A DNA stretch of 64,000 bases from the NCBI GenBank assembly GCA_017527205.1, contig JAFXQK010000064.1, positions 124,001 to 188,000 of the forward strand, given 5' to 3'. Both the position numbers and the translations under genes were made by a program. Origin of the DNA: Lachnospiraceae bacterium. Its GTDB lineage: Bacteria; Bacillota; Clostridia; Lachnospirales; Lachnospiraceae. A model generated the notes under the pieces. It ran no database searches. It had not been told where the DNA came from and was given only the letters and a program-made list of their open reading frames with translations. Below, in pieces: positions 9,051 to 18,003 of the stretch (position 1 is the first letter of the stretch; the number at the start of each line of letters is the position of its first letter).

Positions 9051-9914
9051 TTATCGGCTCTCGCCCATAAAAAACAAAGCAACCAGACCAGGTCCCGTAT
9101 GAGCTCCGATCACAGGCCCAAGAGAGTTAATGATAAACTTATCAATTCCAAACCTCTCTTTTACCAAATCCCTGACATACTCTGCATCCTCTATGCAGTC
9201 GCCATGGCTGATCATAACAATCGGGTCTTCTTCCTGATAATTCTTCCTCTTCAGTTCCATGTAATCCACCATGGCCTGTAAGGATTTCTTTCTTCCGCGG
9301 ATCTTATCAATATTGATTAAATGTCCATCGTTATCCACGTGAAGCATGGGCTTAATTCCTGCCAAAGTGCCAATGACGGCAGCCGTGCGACTTACGCGTC
9401 CCCCGCGGAACAGATGAAATAAATCGTCTACCGTAAATACGTGAACAAAATTCAGCTTATGCTCCTCAATCCATGCCTTTGCCTCATCTAAGCTATAGCC
9501 CTTATCACGGAGCTCAGCCACCCGATATACCAACATTCCTTCGCCGAGGGATGCACAAAGCGTGTCAATGACTTCAATGCGGCACTGCGGATAATCATTC
9601 ATCACGTCCCTGGCAGCCATTTGCAGGCTATTATAGGAACCACTGATGCCAGAAGACAACGGAAGCACCAGAATCTCCTTTTCCTTCTTTGCCGCCTCCG
9701 ACAAGAACATATAGGCTTCCACCAAATTCACCTGAGAGGTCGTAGGCATTTTCCCCTGTCGCATCATGTTAAAGAATTCTTTGGGATCGAGCTCTTTTCC
9801 ATGACCATAGGTGACTCCGTCAATAATATAACTTAATGAAATGCAACCAATATTTCTCTCCTTCAGAAACTCCTTTGGCAAATCAGCCGTTGTATCTGTC
9901 ACCAAATAAAACAT
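9051..9914 (-). CDS. DegV family (fatty-acid-binding/kinase-accessory) protein
   Basis: A 287-residue DegV-fold protein. The start MFYLVTDTTADLPKEF and LPLSSGISGSYNS (about residues 81-93) are the family's lipid-binding signatures. A later RGGRVSRTAAVIGTLAGIKP block and an SLGPVIGAHTGPG near the C-terminus are also conserved. In Gram-positives such proteins (FakB) present a fatty acid to the kinase FakA for phospholipid synthesis; whether this one does is inferred from family alone. GGAGG precedes the ATG. It lies 22 bases after dut and is probably co-transcribed with it. Confidence 0.92.
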   Translation of the reverse strand: MFYLVTDTTADLPKEFLKERNIGCISLSYIIDGVTYGHGKELDPKEFFNMMRQGKMPTTSQVNLVEAYMFLSEAAKKEKEILVLPLSSGISGSYNSLQMAARDVMNDYPQCRIEVIDTLCASLGEGMLVYRVAELRDKGYSLDEAKAWIEEHKLNFVHVFTVDDLFHLFRGGRVSRTAAVIGTLAGIKPMLHVDNDGHLINIDKIRGRKKSLQAMVDYMELKRKNYQEEDPIVMISHGDCIEDAEYVRDLVKERFGIDKFIINSLGPVIGAHTGPGLVALFFMGESR

Positions 9915-9936
9915 CGTTTACCCTCCAGCATATAGA

Positions 9937-10452
9937 TTAGTTTTTCGTAGTGCTGCCAAAGCCACCGTTTCGGATTCCTTCCGCATCATCATCCACGGTA
10001 ATTCCGTATTCAAGGAAAATTCCTTGAGCGAAGCCGCTTCCTGCGGATACCTCCACCGTTTTGCCTTCATTGGAGCAATTCGTCATCTTGATAAAAATAT
10101 GCCCCTCATTATCTGAGTAATAATAATCACTGTCTATAATTCCAACGGTATTATTCATCTGTAGGCGATACTTAAAGCCAAGACCGCTTCTCGGATAAAT
10201 CTTCAGCACCCAATCCTCTTCCATTTTTGCACGAATGCCAGTCGGAATCTTGATCGTCGTTCCGGCAGGCAGACTAAAGGAAAAGGGAGCAAAAAAATCA
10301 TATCCGGCACTGCCCTTTGTCGCACGTTTTGGCAAGGAAAGCGCATCATACATGTCATTTGCGTCTCTTTCGGAATACTGAGGAAACTCCTCCATGACGG
10401 AAGATACAAACTGTTCCTTGCTAACCTTGAAAAACTGGGCAATTCTTCTCAT
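9937..10452 (-). CDS. dut: Deoxyuridine triphosphatase (dUTPase)
   Basis: Trimeric-type dUTPase (171 aa) that hydrolyses dUTP to dUMP, keeping uracil out of DNA and feeding dTMP synthesis. All five motifs are visible: GSAGYD (1), PRSGLG (2), NTVGIIDSDYY with the catalytic Asp (3), GFAQGIF (4) and RNGGFGSTTK (5, the C-terminal lid). About 45 residues precede motif 1, longer than in E. coli. The ATG has a GGGAGGG site. The predicted -10 box lies almost on that site (see promoter at 10467-10495). It sits beside nrdD-nrdG, a dNTP-supply group. Confidence 0.95.
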   Translation of the reverse strand: MRRIAQFFKVSKEQFVSSVMEEFPQYSERDANDMYDALSLPKRATKGSAGYDFFAPFSFSLPAGTTIKIPTGIRAKMEEDWVLKIYPRSGLGFKYRLQMNNTVGIIDSDYYYSDNEGHIFIKMTNCSNEGKTVEVSAGSGFAQGIFLEYGITVDDDAEGIRNGGFGSTTKN

Positions 10453-10466
10453 GTTGCCCTCCCTCC

Positions 10467-10495
10467 ATTATACTAAATTTCATTCCTACTTGCAA
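10467..10495 (-). promoter_or_regulatory. Predicted promoter for dut-degV with very short leader
   Basis: Minus strand TTGCAA (10495-10490), 17 bases, TATAAT (10472-10467). The TATAAT is followed directly by GGAGGGAGGG and the dut ATG at 10452. Transcription would therefore start within or just after the ribosome binding site, giving a leader of about 8-12 bases. Confidence 0.55.
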
Positions 10496-10522
10496 TCCCA
10501 TCCTGTCTTAATGAAAAAAGCT

Positions 10523-11092
10523 TTACAACAGACAGGAGGTAACGGGTGCATCACTCAGCTTTTGAGGTTGCGTCATGGGTTCTCTGGAATAATCCCCGCA
10601 GTGCAATACCGGAACTAATGGATTTTCCTGCTTTAGACTTTCCTGAACCTTGATCACCCTTTGATTCTTGCTTCCCTTCCAAAGCAACTTATTATCCTTT
10701 TCCTCCACGTGAAACTCTCCGTCCACAAGAACGTCAACATATTTCATCATGGGATACTGCCAAATGTTTTCCCAAACGTCTCCCGTATAGAGCCAGATCG
10801 TCTTATTGGGATATTTCTCCTTGATTTCCTCCATCAGTTCCCGAACGGCCACGCGATTTGCGGGATGCAAAGGATCTCCGCCCGAGAAGGTAACACCCGA
10901 AATATAAGATTTGTCCAACTGATCAAAAATCTCCTGCTTTGCAGCATCGTCAAAGGGCAGTCCCCCGTCCGGATCCCAGGTAATCGGGTTTTGACAATCC
11001 TTGCAGCAATGATTACATCCAGCCACCCAAAGGACAACTCGAAGTCCGTCTCCATTTAGCATATCGTCCTTTGTGATATTATGATAACGCAT
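10523..11092 (-). CDS. nrdG: Anaerobic ribonucleotide reductase activating protein NrdG
   Basis: Radical SAM activase (189 aa from the chosen start) that makes the glycyl radical on NrdD. The CxxxCxxC cluster motif appears in GCNHCCKDCQNP (about residues 28-39), and GVTFSGGDPL is the SAM-binding GGE-type motif. I start at the ATG at 11092 (MRYHNITKDDML), with a GGGAGAG site upstream. A longer reading would add 26 residues without family similarity. It follows nrdD by 34 bases. The last codons overlap a CCTGTCT/AGACAGG stem that lacks a T-run. Confidence 0.95.
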   Translation of the reverse strand: MRYHNITKDDMLNGDGLRVVLWVAGCNHCCKDCQNPITWDPDGGLPFDDAAKQEIFDQLDKSYISGVTFSGGDPLHPANRVAVRELMEEIKEKYPNKTIWLYTGDVWENIWQYPMMKYVDVLVDGEFHVEEKDNKLLWKGSKNQRVIKVQESLKQENPLVPVLHCGDYSREPMTQPQKLSDAPVTSCLL

Positions 11093-11126
11093 AATGCTCT
11101 TAACTCTCCCATCCTCTAAAGTCCCA

Positions 11127-13319
11127 TTACATGGAAACTCTCTCTTTGATCTCTGCCATCTTGGCGTCATTCAGTCTGCTGTCGCCATGCACGCGGGAAT
11201 AAGAAAGATAGCCGTTCATTCGGTCGATCTTTGTCAAATTCCTGCTACCGCACTTCGGGCATACGTCCATTTCCAGTTCCTGATGACCGCAATCATCACA
11301 ATAGGCAAGGGACAGGTTTACGCCCTCGTAGAAGCCCATTTCCATCGCCCTGTGGATCAAAGACTTCACGGCTTCAATATTGTAATCGATCGGGTATTTT
11401 ACGTACTGGATCTTACCGCCATTGGCAAGATCCCAGAAACGATTCTCAAGATCCTGCTTCTGGATCGGCGTAATCTTCTCCGTCACGTGGCAATGGAAGG
11501 AATTACTTACGTATTCTCTGTCGGATACGCCTTCAATAATGCCATATTTCTTACGGAACTGCTTTACCTGAAGACCACAAAGGCTTTCGGCAGGCGTTCC
11601 ATAGATGGCATACAAATTGCCATCCGCTTCTTTAAACTCTGCAATCTTTTGATTAATGTGCTCCATGACCTCAACCGCAAAGGCTCCGTCCTCTACCAAT
11701 GACTTGCCATTATAAAGCTCCTGCAGCTCGTTGAGTGCAGTAATTCCAAAGCTTGCGGTTGCCGCCTTCAGCAGGGGCTTAATCTTATCCGTCAGCTTTA
11801 AGTGTCCGCCGAGGAAACCACCCTCGCAATATGCCAAGGGGTTCGTGGATGCACGCATCTCGCCAAGGTAGGCATAGGTACGAATATGGAGCTGACGAAT
11901 TAAGTTCAGATAGTAATCCAATACTTCATAGAAATCACGACTTTCCTTGCGGGACTTCTCCAAAATCATGGGAAGATGCAAAGATACGGCGCCGATGTTA
12001 AATCTGCCGACAAATACCGGCTTATCGTCATCATCCGCAGGATGCATGCCGCCTCTCTCATACCAGGGGGACAGGAACGCACGGCATCCCATCGGAGATA
12101 CCACCCTGCCATACTGCTTATACATGCTTGCAACATACCCCTTACCGGTCAGGCTCAGCCAATCGGGATACATAGTCTTTGCGGAGCACTCAACGCCCGC
12201 ATTAAAGACATCCTCCATCGGCTTTCCCGGTCCATGAAGATTCTCGTCATACAGAAATACAATCTTTGGGAAAAGAACGGGCTTCTTACAATTTGCCTTA
12301 CCCTGTCCCTTCTTTCTGACATTCAGCATCTGAATGGTGCCAAGCTTTGCAAATCTGCCCGTGCCAATACCAGCGGTCACGGTAATAAAAGGATAATCTC
12401 CGCGGCTGGATGCCACGGTATTGAATTTATACTCCCAGCCCTGGAAGCCCTGTTCAAAATCTCTGGTCACGTCCGCGAGCGCAACCTCTTCGGCCTTCTC
12501 CTGCGAAATACCAAGACCTACGTATTTATCTACATATTTCTTGTAGGATTTCTCCGCATAGGGTTCGAGAATCTTATCAACCTCGGGAACCGTAAATCCG
12601 CCATACTGCTGGCTTGCAGCGGATAGTACGATGTCGCCAATGACGTCAAATGCCGTATCCAGCGTCTTGGGCTCATTGTACCAGATATTGCCCATTTCAA
12701 AGCCACCGGACAAGACTTCCTGTACGTTAAACAGACAGCAGTTCATCGTATCACGGCGCGCGGACATGTCATGTACGTAAATATATCCGTCACGACAGGC
12801 CTGAATCTCCTCGGTCGTCATAAAAAACTTCTGATATAATTCCTTATTAAACTGATTAAAGACAAGGCTTCTCTTTGTGGATACCAGCGCGGAGTCCGTA
12901 TTGGCATTCTCCTTGTCACCAATATACATAATGGACTGACTCTTCTTATAGACGTCATCCATCATGCGAACAAAGTCCTGCTTATAGTTACGATAATCCC
13001 GATAGCTCTTAGCGACAATGGGTTTTACTTCTTCAAGTGCGGATTCTACCACGTTGTGCATGATGGCAATGGGAATTTCGTTGCTTTCGAATTCATTGAT
13101 TTTATCGATCACGTGCTGGCAGATACTGCGCTTTTCTTCCTCCGTAAACTTGGTCAGGGCACGATAAGCGCTCTTTCCAACGGCATTAATGACCTTCTGT
13201 ACGTTGAAAGCTTCCTTGCTGCCATCCTTCTTAATCACAAAGACCTGCTTGGCAGGATGATATTCTGCTCCATAATTCACTTCATCATTATGCTCTGCAT
13301 GATCAAAATTGCTGCTCAT
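11127..13319 (-). CDS. nrdD: Anaerobic ribonucleoside-triphosphate reductase (class III)
   Basis: A 730-residue glycyl radical enzyme reducing NTPs to dNTPs without oxygen. Residues about 25-120 are an ATP-cone (VFVIKKDGSKEAFNVQKV), the allosteric activity site. The central part is the ten-stranded barrel. Near the end, CDDCGHQ and CPKCGS (about 675-694) are the zinc-binding cysteines, and RMNGYLSY carries the radical glycine, about Gly703. GGGGGAG precedes the ATG. It is controlled by the promoter at 13481-13510, with two NrdR boxes directly downstream of it. Confidence 0.97.
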   Translation of the reverse strand: MSSNFDHAEHNDEVNYGAEYHPAKQVFVIKKDGSKEAFNVQKVINAVGKSAYRALTKFTEEEKRSICQHVIDKINEFESNEIPIAIMHNVVESALEEVKPIVAKSYRDYRNYKQDFVRMMDDVYKKSQSIMYIGDKENANTDSALVSTKRSLVFNQFNKELYQKFFMTTEEIQACRDGYIYVHDMSARRDTMNCCLFNVQEVLSGGFEMGNIWYNEPKTLDTAFDVIGDIVLSAASQQYGGFTVPEVDKILEPYAEKSYKKYVDKYVGLGISQEKAEEVALADVTRDFEQGFQGWEYKFNTVASSRGDYPFITVTAGIGTGRFAKLGTIQMLNVRKKGQGKANCKKPVLFPKIVFLYDENLHGPGKPMEDVFNAGVECSAKTMYPDWLSLTGKGYVASMYKQYGRVVSPMGCRAFLSPWYERGGMHPADDDDKPVFVGRFNIGAVSLHLPMILEKSRKESRDFYEVLDYYLNLIRQLHIRTYAYLGEMRASTNPLAYCEGGFLGGHLKLTDKIKPLLKAATASFGITALNELQELYNGKSLVEDGAFAVEVMEHINQKIAEFKEADGNLYAIYGTPAESLCGLQVKQFRKKYGIIEGVSDREYVSNSFHCHVTEKITPIQKQDLENRFWDLANGGKIQYVKYPIDYNIEAVKSLIHRAMEMGFYEGVNLSLAYCDDCGHQELEMDVCPKCGSRNLTKIDRMNGYLSYSRVHGDSRLNDAKMAEIKERVSM

Positions 13320-13424
13320 TTTACTCCCCCGTTTCTTTTTTCGTTCGCTGTGGTTTGTTTCCGAAACCGCCTGATCATCTGATGTTTTCCTACGAAATCC
13401 TGAAAAACCGTATAGATTTTCGTG

Positions 13425-13470
13425 GCACTAGATATAGGATATACAGCAACCGTCCCACCATATCTTGTGC
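13425..13470 (-). promoter_or_regulatory. Two tandem NrdR boxes in the nrdD leader
   Basis: Two 16-base sites resemble the NrdR consensus ACACTATATATAGTGT. One (13425-13440) reads GCACTAGATATAGGAT; the other (13455-13470) reads CCACCATATCTTGTGC. Their starts are 30 bases apart, about three helical turns, the usual arrangement for NrdR. They lie immediately downstream of the -10 box, so bound repressor would block early transcription. NrdR itself is not in the window. Confidence 0.7.
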
Positions 13471-13480
13471 CAGTGTATCA

Positions 13481-13510
13481 AGTATACGAGGAAAATCAGA
13501 AATTTGTCAA
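13481..13510 (-). promoter_or_regulatory. Predicted sigma-A promoter for nrdD-nrdG
   Basis: Minus strand TTGACA (13510-13505), 18 bases, TATACT (13486-13481). Both boxes are near consensus. The start site would be near 13474, leaving a leader of about 155 bases that begins with the NrdR boxes. Confidence 0.75.
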
Positions 13511-13523
13511 TAGAAAAACGTAA

Positions 13524-13557
13524 CAGAAAAGGTGCCAATATTTTGACACCTTTTTTT
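13524..13557 (-). terminator. Bidirectional terminator between the WYL regulator gene and nrdD
   Basis: GGTGCCA and TGACACC (13531-13550) pair with one mismatch. Seven Ts follow on the plus strand and TTTTCTG on the minus strand. On the minus strand it ends transcripts from the WYL regulator gene just before the nrdD promoter. The rest of the 309-base gap between the two genes holds only the nrdD promoter and NrdR boxes. Confidence 0.7.
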
Positions 13558-13628
13558 CCAAAAAATGATTGACAAATCTATTTACTGATAATTAGAACCG
13601 TTTCCGTGAAAAATCATTGCTTTTCAAA

Positions 13629-14618
13629 TCAGTCAAGGCTCTCCTGAATGATTTCTTCCAGAAAATTCCGGTATTCCTCGCGGACAGACTCAGGACTAAC
13701 GATCTTTGCTTCCTTTCCGATGCCGGCCAGCCATCCAAAGAATTGATGGGAAACCGTAAGCTTTGTCCTGACACGGATTCTTCCATTCTTATCTTTGCGC
13801 ACGGGAACCTCTTTACCAAAGCGGTCAATGACAAGTCCCACCAGATTTTCCGGGAAGGTCATGACAACGATTTCTTCTTTTCCTCCAAACATGCCAAATG
13901 TCTGATTTGAATATGCAGCGAGATCAATTGATTCAAATTGTTTTGCACCATCCCTGACCTCGCCAAGCACCTCAACTCTTCCCATTTTATCTACGCGGAA
14001 ATGCTTAATCGACTGTGCTTCGCTGTCAAATGCCACAAGATAGTAGTTCTCATTTTGCCAAAGAAGCGCCCATGGACTAATGATCCTATCCTTATCGGAC
14101 CTGGGAACCATCTCCTTTTTCAGATTCCAATCCATGTAGACAAAGGATATCTTCTTATTTTCCTGAATGGCACGGTGAATGTTGTCTATGCTGTAATATA
14201 TCCCTTCATTTTCCGTTTTGACGCGCCCAACAACGTGAACCTGCCTTTGAAGCTTTCCGGCGTCCTGCTTGCCCGCAATGTTTTCCAGCTTAGAAATCAA
14301 TTCTCTGGATTTCTTAACGGTTATAAAGCGGGACGATTGCACGGCATCCACCAAAAGCTTTAGCTCTGGCAACTCAAATTCTCGCTTTCCCAGATAATAG
14401 CCACCGCCAAGTCGCGTACTATTTTGCAAAACGTCTATGCCAAATTCCCGAAGCTTTTCCATGTCGTCATAAATGCTTTTCCGCTCCGCATGAATGCCCT
14501 GAAGGTCCAAATATGCTATCATGCGGTTGGTGCTGACGGGATGCGTCTCCGAGCCTTCTTCCTCCAGAAGACGCAGCAAATATAGCAACTTCAATTTCTG
14601 GCCTGCTGATTTCGGCAT
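13629..14618 (-). CDS. WYL-domain transcriptional regulator
   Basis: A 329-residue regulator. The first 80 residues form a winged helix-turn-helix (KLLYLLRLLEEE...STNRMIAYLD...ERKSIYDDMEKL). The middle (about 140-220) is a WYL-type domain that often senses nucleic-acid or nucleotide ligands, with the ISPWALLWQNENYYLVAFD pattern. A C-terminal WCX-like extension follows. I start at the ATG at 14618, with AGGAG 8 bases before it. That ribosome binding site lies inside the end of the 57-codon gene upstream, whose stop is two bases before this start. Target genes unknown. Confidence 0.88.
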   Translation of the reverse strand: MPKSAGQKLKLLYLLRLLEEEGSETHPVSTNRMIAYLDLQGIHAERKSIYDDMEKLREFGIDVLQNSTRLGGGYYLGKREFELPELKLLVDAVQSSRFITVKKSRELISKLENIAGKQDAGKLQRQVHVVGRVKTENEGIYYSIDNIHRAIQENKKISFVYMDWNLKKEMVPRSDKDRIISPWALLWQNENYYLVAFDSEAQSIKHFRVDKMGRVEVLGEVRDGAKQFESIDLAAYSNQTFGMFGGKEEIVVMTFPENLVGLVIDRFGKEVPVRKDKNGRIRVRTKLTVSHQFFGWLAGIGKEAKIVSPESVREEYRNFLEEIIQESLD

Positions 14619-14619
14619 C

Positions 14620-14793
14620 TTATGACTCCTCTGTTTTCTTTGATTCCAAAAGCTCTTCCGCAGCTGCAGCGGCATTTAGCGACGCATCCTTACGTTTTCT
14701 TAAGAAAATACCCAGACATACGGCAACCGCACCTGCCAAAACAAAACAAAGCAATACAACGCCATAGCTTAACAATGCATTTATCAAACCCAT
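14620..14793 (-). CDS. Small single-pass membrane protein, 57 aa, unknown function
   Basis: A complete short reading frame starting MGLINALLSYGVVLLCF. Residues about 5-31 are one hydrophobic segment, followed by a basic stop-transfer RKRK and an Ala/Glu/Lys-rich tail ending KKTEES. GGAGT lies 7 bases before the ATG. The stop lies next to the WYL regulator start, and that gene's ribosome binding site is inside this frame, so the two are co-translated. It follows the MutS-like gene by 74 bases. I do not recognise a family; the shape resembles small regulatory or complex-stabilising membrane proteins. Confidence 0.7.
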   Translation of the reverse strand: MGLINALLSYGVVLLCFVLAGAVAVCLGIFLRKRKDASLNAAAAAEELLESKKTEES

Positions 14794-14867
14794 GTTTTTT
14801 ACTCCAATCTATTGTACTCAAAAAACAGTATAGCAATTCCTCTTCCGTCAGTCAATACCGTGGTTTT

Positions 14868-16577
14868 CTATGCTTCCTTCCACTGTCCCGTCCTTAAGAA
14901 ATCCTCCGCCATGCCTTGTGCATTTTGGATCACTTCCGGGTCATACCCCATGATTTCCAAGAGCTTTATGGCATTTCTTGTTGTCGCTTTCCCAGGGAGC
15001 AAACGGTATTGGAATAGAATGTCTCCGTCTACGATTTCCTCTTCGAAATGGTAATTATCATAGAATTTTTCCAAAAGCTGTGTCAACTCTATGTCATGCG
15101 TTGCCGCAAAGCAAAGCACGCCATCCCCGTGGAGACTCTTCAAAATCTGCGTGGAGGCAGCAATTCGTTCCACCGTATTCGTGCCGCGAAGCACCTCGTC
15201 CACAAAGCAAAGCACGGGCCGTCCAGGCTCCTTGGCAGCCGTCAGGATTCTCTTTAGCGCTTTAATTTCTACGACATAATAGCTGTCGCCTCCCTCCAGA
15301 TCATCTCTTAGAGACATCGAGGAATACAGGCGAAAATATGGTGCCCGATAAGCCTCTGCAGTACAGGTGTGCACCGTCTGTGCCAATATGGCATTGAGCG
15401 CAACCATTTTTAGAAAGGTGGATTTTCCAGATGCATTAGAGCCCGTAAGAAGCACGCCCTCCTTCGAGGTTACGGAGTTCTTCACAGGTTCCTTCATCAA
15501 GGGATGATAGCCCTCCTTTAATTCCAGGCAAATCTCTCCCTGTTCTTTAAGAACAGGAATACAAAATCCATTTCTTTTTGCCAAATCCGTTCTCCAAGCC
15601 CCAATGGCGATGGCTGTTTCCATTTTCCCTAGAATAGTATTGACCTGATCGACCACTTCCGCATGCTTTCTTACGAACAAAAGCATTTTATTAAATTGAA
15701 TCAAGTCTATGTGAAGGGTCATCTTAACATAATCCAAAATTAAATCCAGCGGATTACTTCCGCCCAAGGAGCCATTCCCTGATACGACCCAAAAGGAGCC
15801 CTTGCGAAGCGGCATCAGTGCCTTTTTCTTTTCCTTTAGCTGCATTAGTGCGGATTCCAACTGCGGTTGTTTCACTTTTTCAGCAAGCTTGTCCATCTTT
15901 TCTATGGCATCCAAAAGCTTTAGAATATATTGAAAGCTGATGATATAAGGCTCAATGTCGCTTTTCTCCCGAAAATAGGTTGTAATATTATAGATAGTCA
16001 ATGCGACGATTCCAAGAATCCCATAGCTGACCGCAAAAGGAAGCAGACACGCGAAAGGAAGATATAAAAGATCCAACAGGATCGCCTTACGATTTGAGCG
16101 TTCCCCAAGGTATTCCAAATTGTCGAGATAGTCATACAGGGAATATTTTCCCATATACCCGAGCTTTGCCATGATCAACTGTGCAGTCACACGCTCGTCC
16201 TCATGCCCCATAAAATATTGAATCAGATTTTCCAATTCGGCAAGCTCTTCATCGGATTTTCCGGCACTTCTTAAGGTATAATATAAATATTCCTCCCCTG
16301 ACGCGGAATAGGTGTGATTCATGTTTAGGAACACCTCGTCCATGCCTAGATCGTTCCAAGTAATGTCATCCACCTGGCCTTTTTCCGAATGCTTTTTATA
16401 ATATCTGTCCATGCGGGCAAAGCGCTCCAGGTTTTGCTTTTTCTCACGCAACGTGCCATAGTCCTTCCGAAGACTATGTTCAAATAGTTTTTGTTTTTTT
16501 CTGTCATTATAAATGTCTTTCCCGACAATGACGGCAATAAAAACCAAAGCCAAAATTCCAAATGCAATATACTCCAT
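14868..16577 (-). CDS. Membrane-anchored MutS-family ATPase
   Basis: A 569-residue protein with only the core and ATPase parts of MutS. It starts with a transmembrane helix (about residues 4-20), has further hydrophobic segments near 175-215, then a helical core. The ATPase has Walker A LTGSNASGKSTFLKM (about 375-390), CFVDEVLRGTNTVER as Walker B/signature, and FAATHDIELT. The mismatch-recognition domain of MutS1 and the Smr nuclease of MutS2 are both absent. Such short, membrane-linked MutS homologs are common in Firmicutes and Bacteroidetes, with no settled role. It lies 57 bases after cdd. Confidence 0.88.
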   Translation of the reverse strand: MEYIAFGILALVFIAVIVGKDIYNDRKKQKLFEHSLRKDYGTLREKKQNLERFARMDRYYKKHSEKGQVDDITWNDLGMDEVFLNMNHTYSASGEEYLYYTLRSAGKSDEELAELENLIQYFMGHEDERVTAQLIMAKLGYMGKYSLYDYLDNLEYLGERSNRKAILLDLLYLPFACLLPFAVSYGILGIVALTIYNITTYFREKSDIEPYIISFQYILKLLDAIEKMDKLAEKVKQPQLESALMQLKEKKKALMPLRKGSFWVVSGNGSLGGSNPLDLILDYVKMTLHIDLIQFNKMLLFVRKHAEVVDQVNTILGKMETAIAIGAWRTDLAKRNGFCIPVLKEQGEICLELKEGYHPLMKEPVKNSVTSKEGVLLTGSNASGKSTFLKMVALNAILAQTVHTCTAEAYRAPYFRLYSSMSLRDDLEGGDSYYVVEIKALKRILTAAKEPGRPVLCFVDEVLRGTNTVERIAASTQILKSLHGDGVLCFAATHDIELTQLLEKFYDNYHFEEEIVDGDILFQYRLLPGKATTRNAIKLLEIMGYDPEVIQNAQGMAEDFLRTGQWKEA

Positions 16578-16634
16578 GGGGCAAGTCCCGCCTTTTACCT
16601 TATGTTTTATACGATGTCAAACATGAACCTTTTC

Positions 16635-17057
16635 TTAAACGATACAGTCACCGCCAAAGCCGTGCGGCAACAGTTCCCCCAAGGTACTCACATCATACTC
16701 GTCCAAGCTTTTCGCAACAATGATCTTGAAATCCTCTTTACAAAATTCCTTCATGACCTGTCTGCAGATACCACAGGGATAGGCAAAGCCTTCCGGGGCC
16801 TCTCCCCTCTTTCCTCCGACAATGGCGATGGCCTGAAATTCACGCTCCCCCTCCTGAACGGCACGGAAAAAAGCAACTCTCTCCGCGCAAACCGTTGCAC
16901 CGTAGGACGCGTTTTCGATGTTGCACCCAGGATACACCCTGCCCCGTGCGGAAAGCAGCGCAGCTCCAACCTGATATTCCGAATAGGGCGCATAGGCCTT
17001 CGTTCTGGCTCCCATCGCCTGTTCGATCAATTTCTGAATGTTAATCTTTTCTTCCAT
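16635..17057 (-). CDS. cdd: Cytidine deaminase
   Basis: Converts cytidine and deoxycytidine to uridine and deoxyuridine in pyrimidine salvage. The protein is 140 aa from the chosen ATG, close to the family's ~130. The zinc site shows in CAERVAFF (Cys, catalytic Glu) and PCGICRQV (two Cys), with CNIENASYGATV before it for substrate binding. GGGAGA precedes the ATG at 17057; a longer frame upstream adds nothing family-like. It lies 83 bases after punA, another salvage gene, in the same orientation. Confidence 0.95.
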   Translation of the reverse strand: MEEKINIQKLIEQAMGARTKAYAPYSEYQVGAALLSARGRVYPGCNIENASYGATVCAERVAFFRAVQEGEREFQAIAIVGGKRGEAPEGFAYPCGICRQVMKEFCKEDFKIIVAKSLDEYDVSTLGELLPHGFGGDCIV

Positions 17058-17140
17058 ACATAGTCTCCCTTCTCCCGTATCCCCTGCCTGATCACATGGT
17101 AAGAAAACCTCATTCAATTCGGTTCCATGCTTCAAGAAGC

Positions 17141-17989
17141 TCATTCGTTCTTAGCCAGCTCTCCGATTTTTACAATCGATTCAGAAACCAGCTTTGTAAA
17201 CTTCAGGGCGGCGTTGTCGGCAGCTTCCTGCACCTCCTTGTGATTTAACGGCGTCTTAGAAATCCCTGCCGCCATGTTACTGATACAGGAAATACCGCAA
17301 ATTCTCATTCCTGCATGATTTGCCGCAATGGCCTCCACAACAGTGCTCATGCCTACGGCATCCGTCCCCATGGCCTTCAAACATCGAATTTCCGCAGGTG
17401 ATTCATAAGACGGTCCCGTAAGCATGGTATAAACGCCTTCCCTAAGCGAAATATTCTCCTTCTTCGCGACCTCCCGCAGAATCTCCTGTAATTCCAAGTC
17501 ATAGACATGACTCATGTCAGGAAATCTCGTTCCAAACTTCTCATTGTTGGGTCCAATCAAAGGATTCGGCACAAAAATGGAGATATGATCTCGAATCATC
17601 ATGAGATCTCCTGCATGAAAGCTATCATTGAGCCCGCCCGCCGCATTGGTCAGGAATAAAAATCTCGCCCCAAGCATTTTCATCAGTCGCACAGGAAGAC
17701 AAACGTCGCTCATTGAATAGCCTTCGTAATAATGCACTCTTCCCTTCATGCATACAACGGGCACCTGCCCAAGCGTTCCGAAAATAAATTTTCCGTCATG
17801 TCCTGCTACCGTCGAAACAGGAAAGCCCTCAATTTCAGAATAGGGAATCTCCCTTTCTACCTTTAACTGAGATGCAAAGCCACCGAGTCCCGAGCCAAGC
17901 ACCAGGGCCACAAGCGGCACAAAATCCGTCATGCTTCGCACCTGTGCATAAGTCTTTTCTAATTTTTCCATCCATTCCGCGTTAGCCAT
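17141..17989 (-). CDS. punA: Purine-nucleoside phosphorylase (inosine/guanosine type)
   Basis: A trimeric-type PNP (282 aa) that splits inosine and guanosine with phosphate into base and ribose-1-phosphate. LVLGSGLGGFA (about residues 28-38) is the phosphate loop. GRVHYYEGYS, TNAAGGL and the GTDAVGMSTVVEAIAA segment (about 207-224) carry base and phosphate contacts. AAGGAG precedes the ATG, at the end of a purine-rich tract made of 13-base tandem repeats. It begins a probable punA-cdd-mutS-like-small protein-WYL transcript from the promoter at 18146-18174. Confidence 0.95.
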   Translation of the reverse strand: MANAEWMEKLEKTYAQVRSMTDFVPLVALVLGSGLGGFASQLKVEREIPYSEIEGFPVSTVAGHDGKFIFGTLGQVPVVCMKGRVHYYEGYSMSDVCLPVRLMKMLGARFLFLTNAAGGLNDSFHAGDLMMIRDHISIFVPNPLIGPNNEKFGTRFPDMSHVYDLELQEILREVAKKENISLREGVYTMLTGPSYESPAEIRCLKAMGTDAVGMSTVVEAIAANHAGMRICGISCISNMAAGISKTPLNHKEVQEAADNAALKFTKLVSESIVKIGELAKNE

Positions 17990-18003
17990 TCCCCTTACTC
18001 CTT

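Noticed and set aside
10502..10536. Terminator after nrdG
   Set aside because: CCTGTCT/AGACAGG can pair but the loop is long and no T-run follows; noted only in the nrdG entry.
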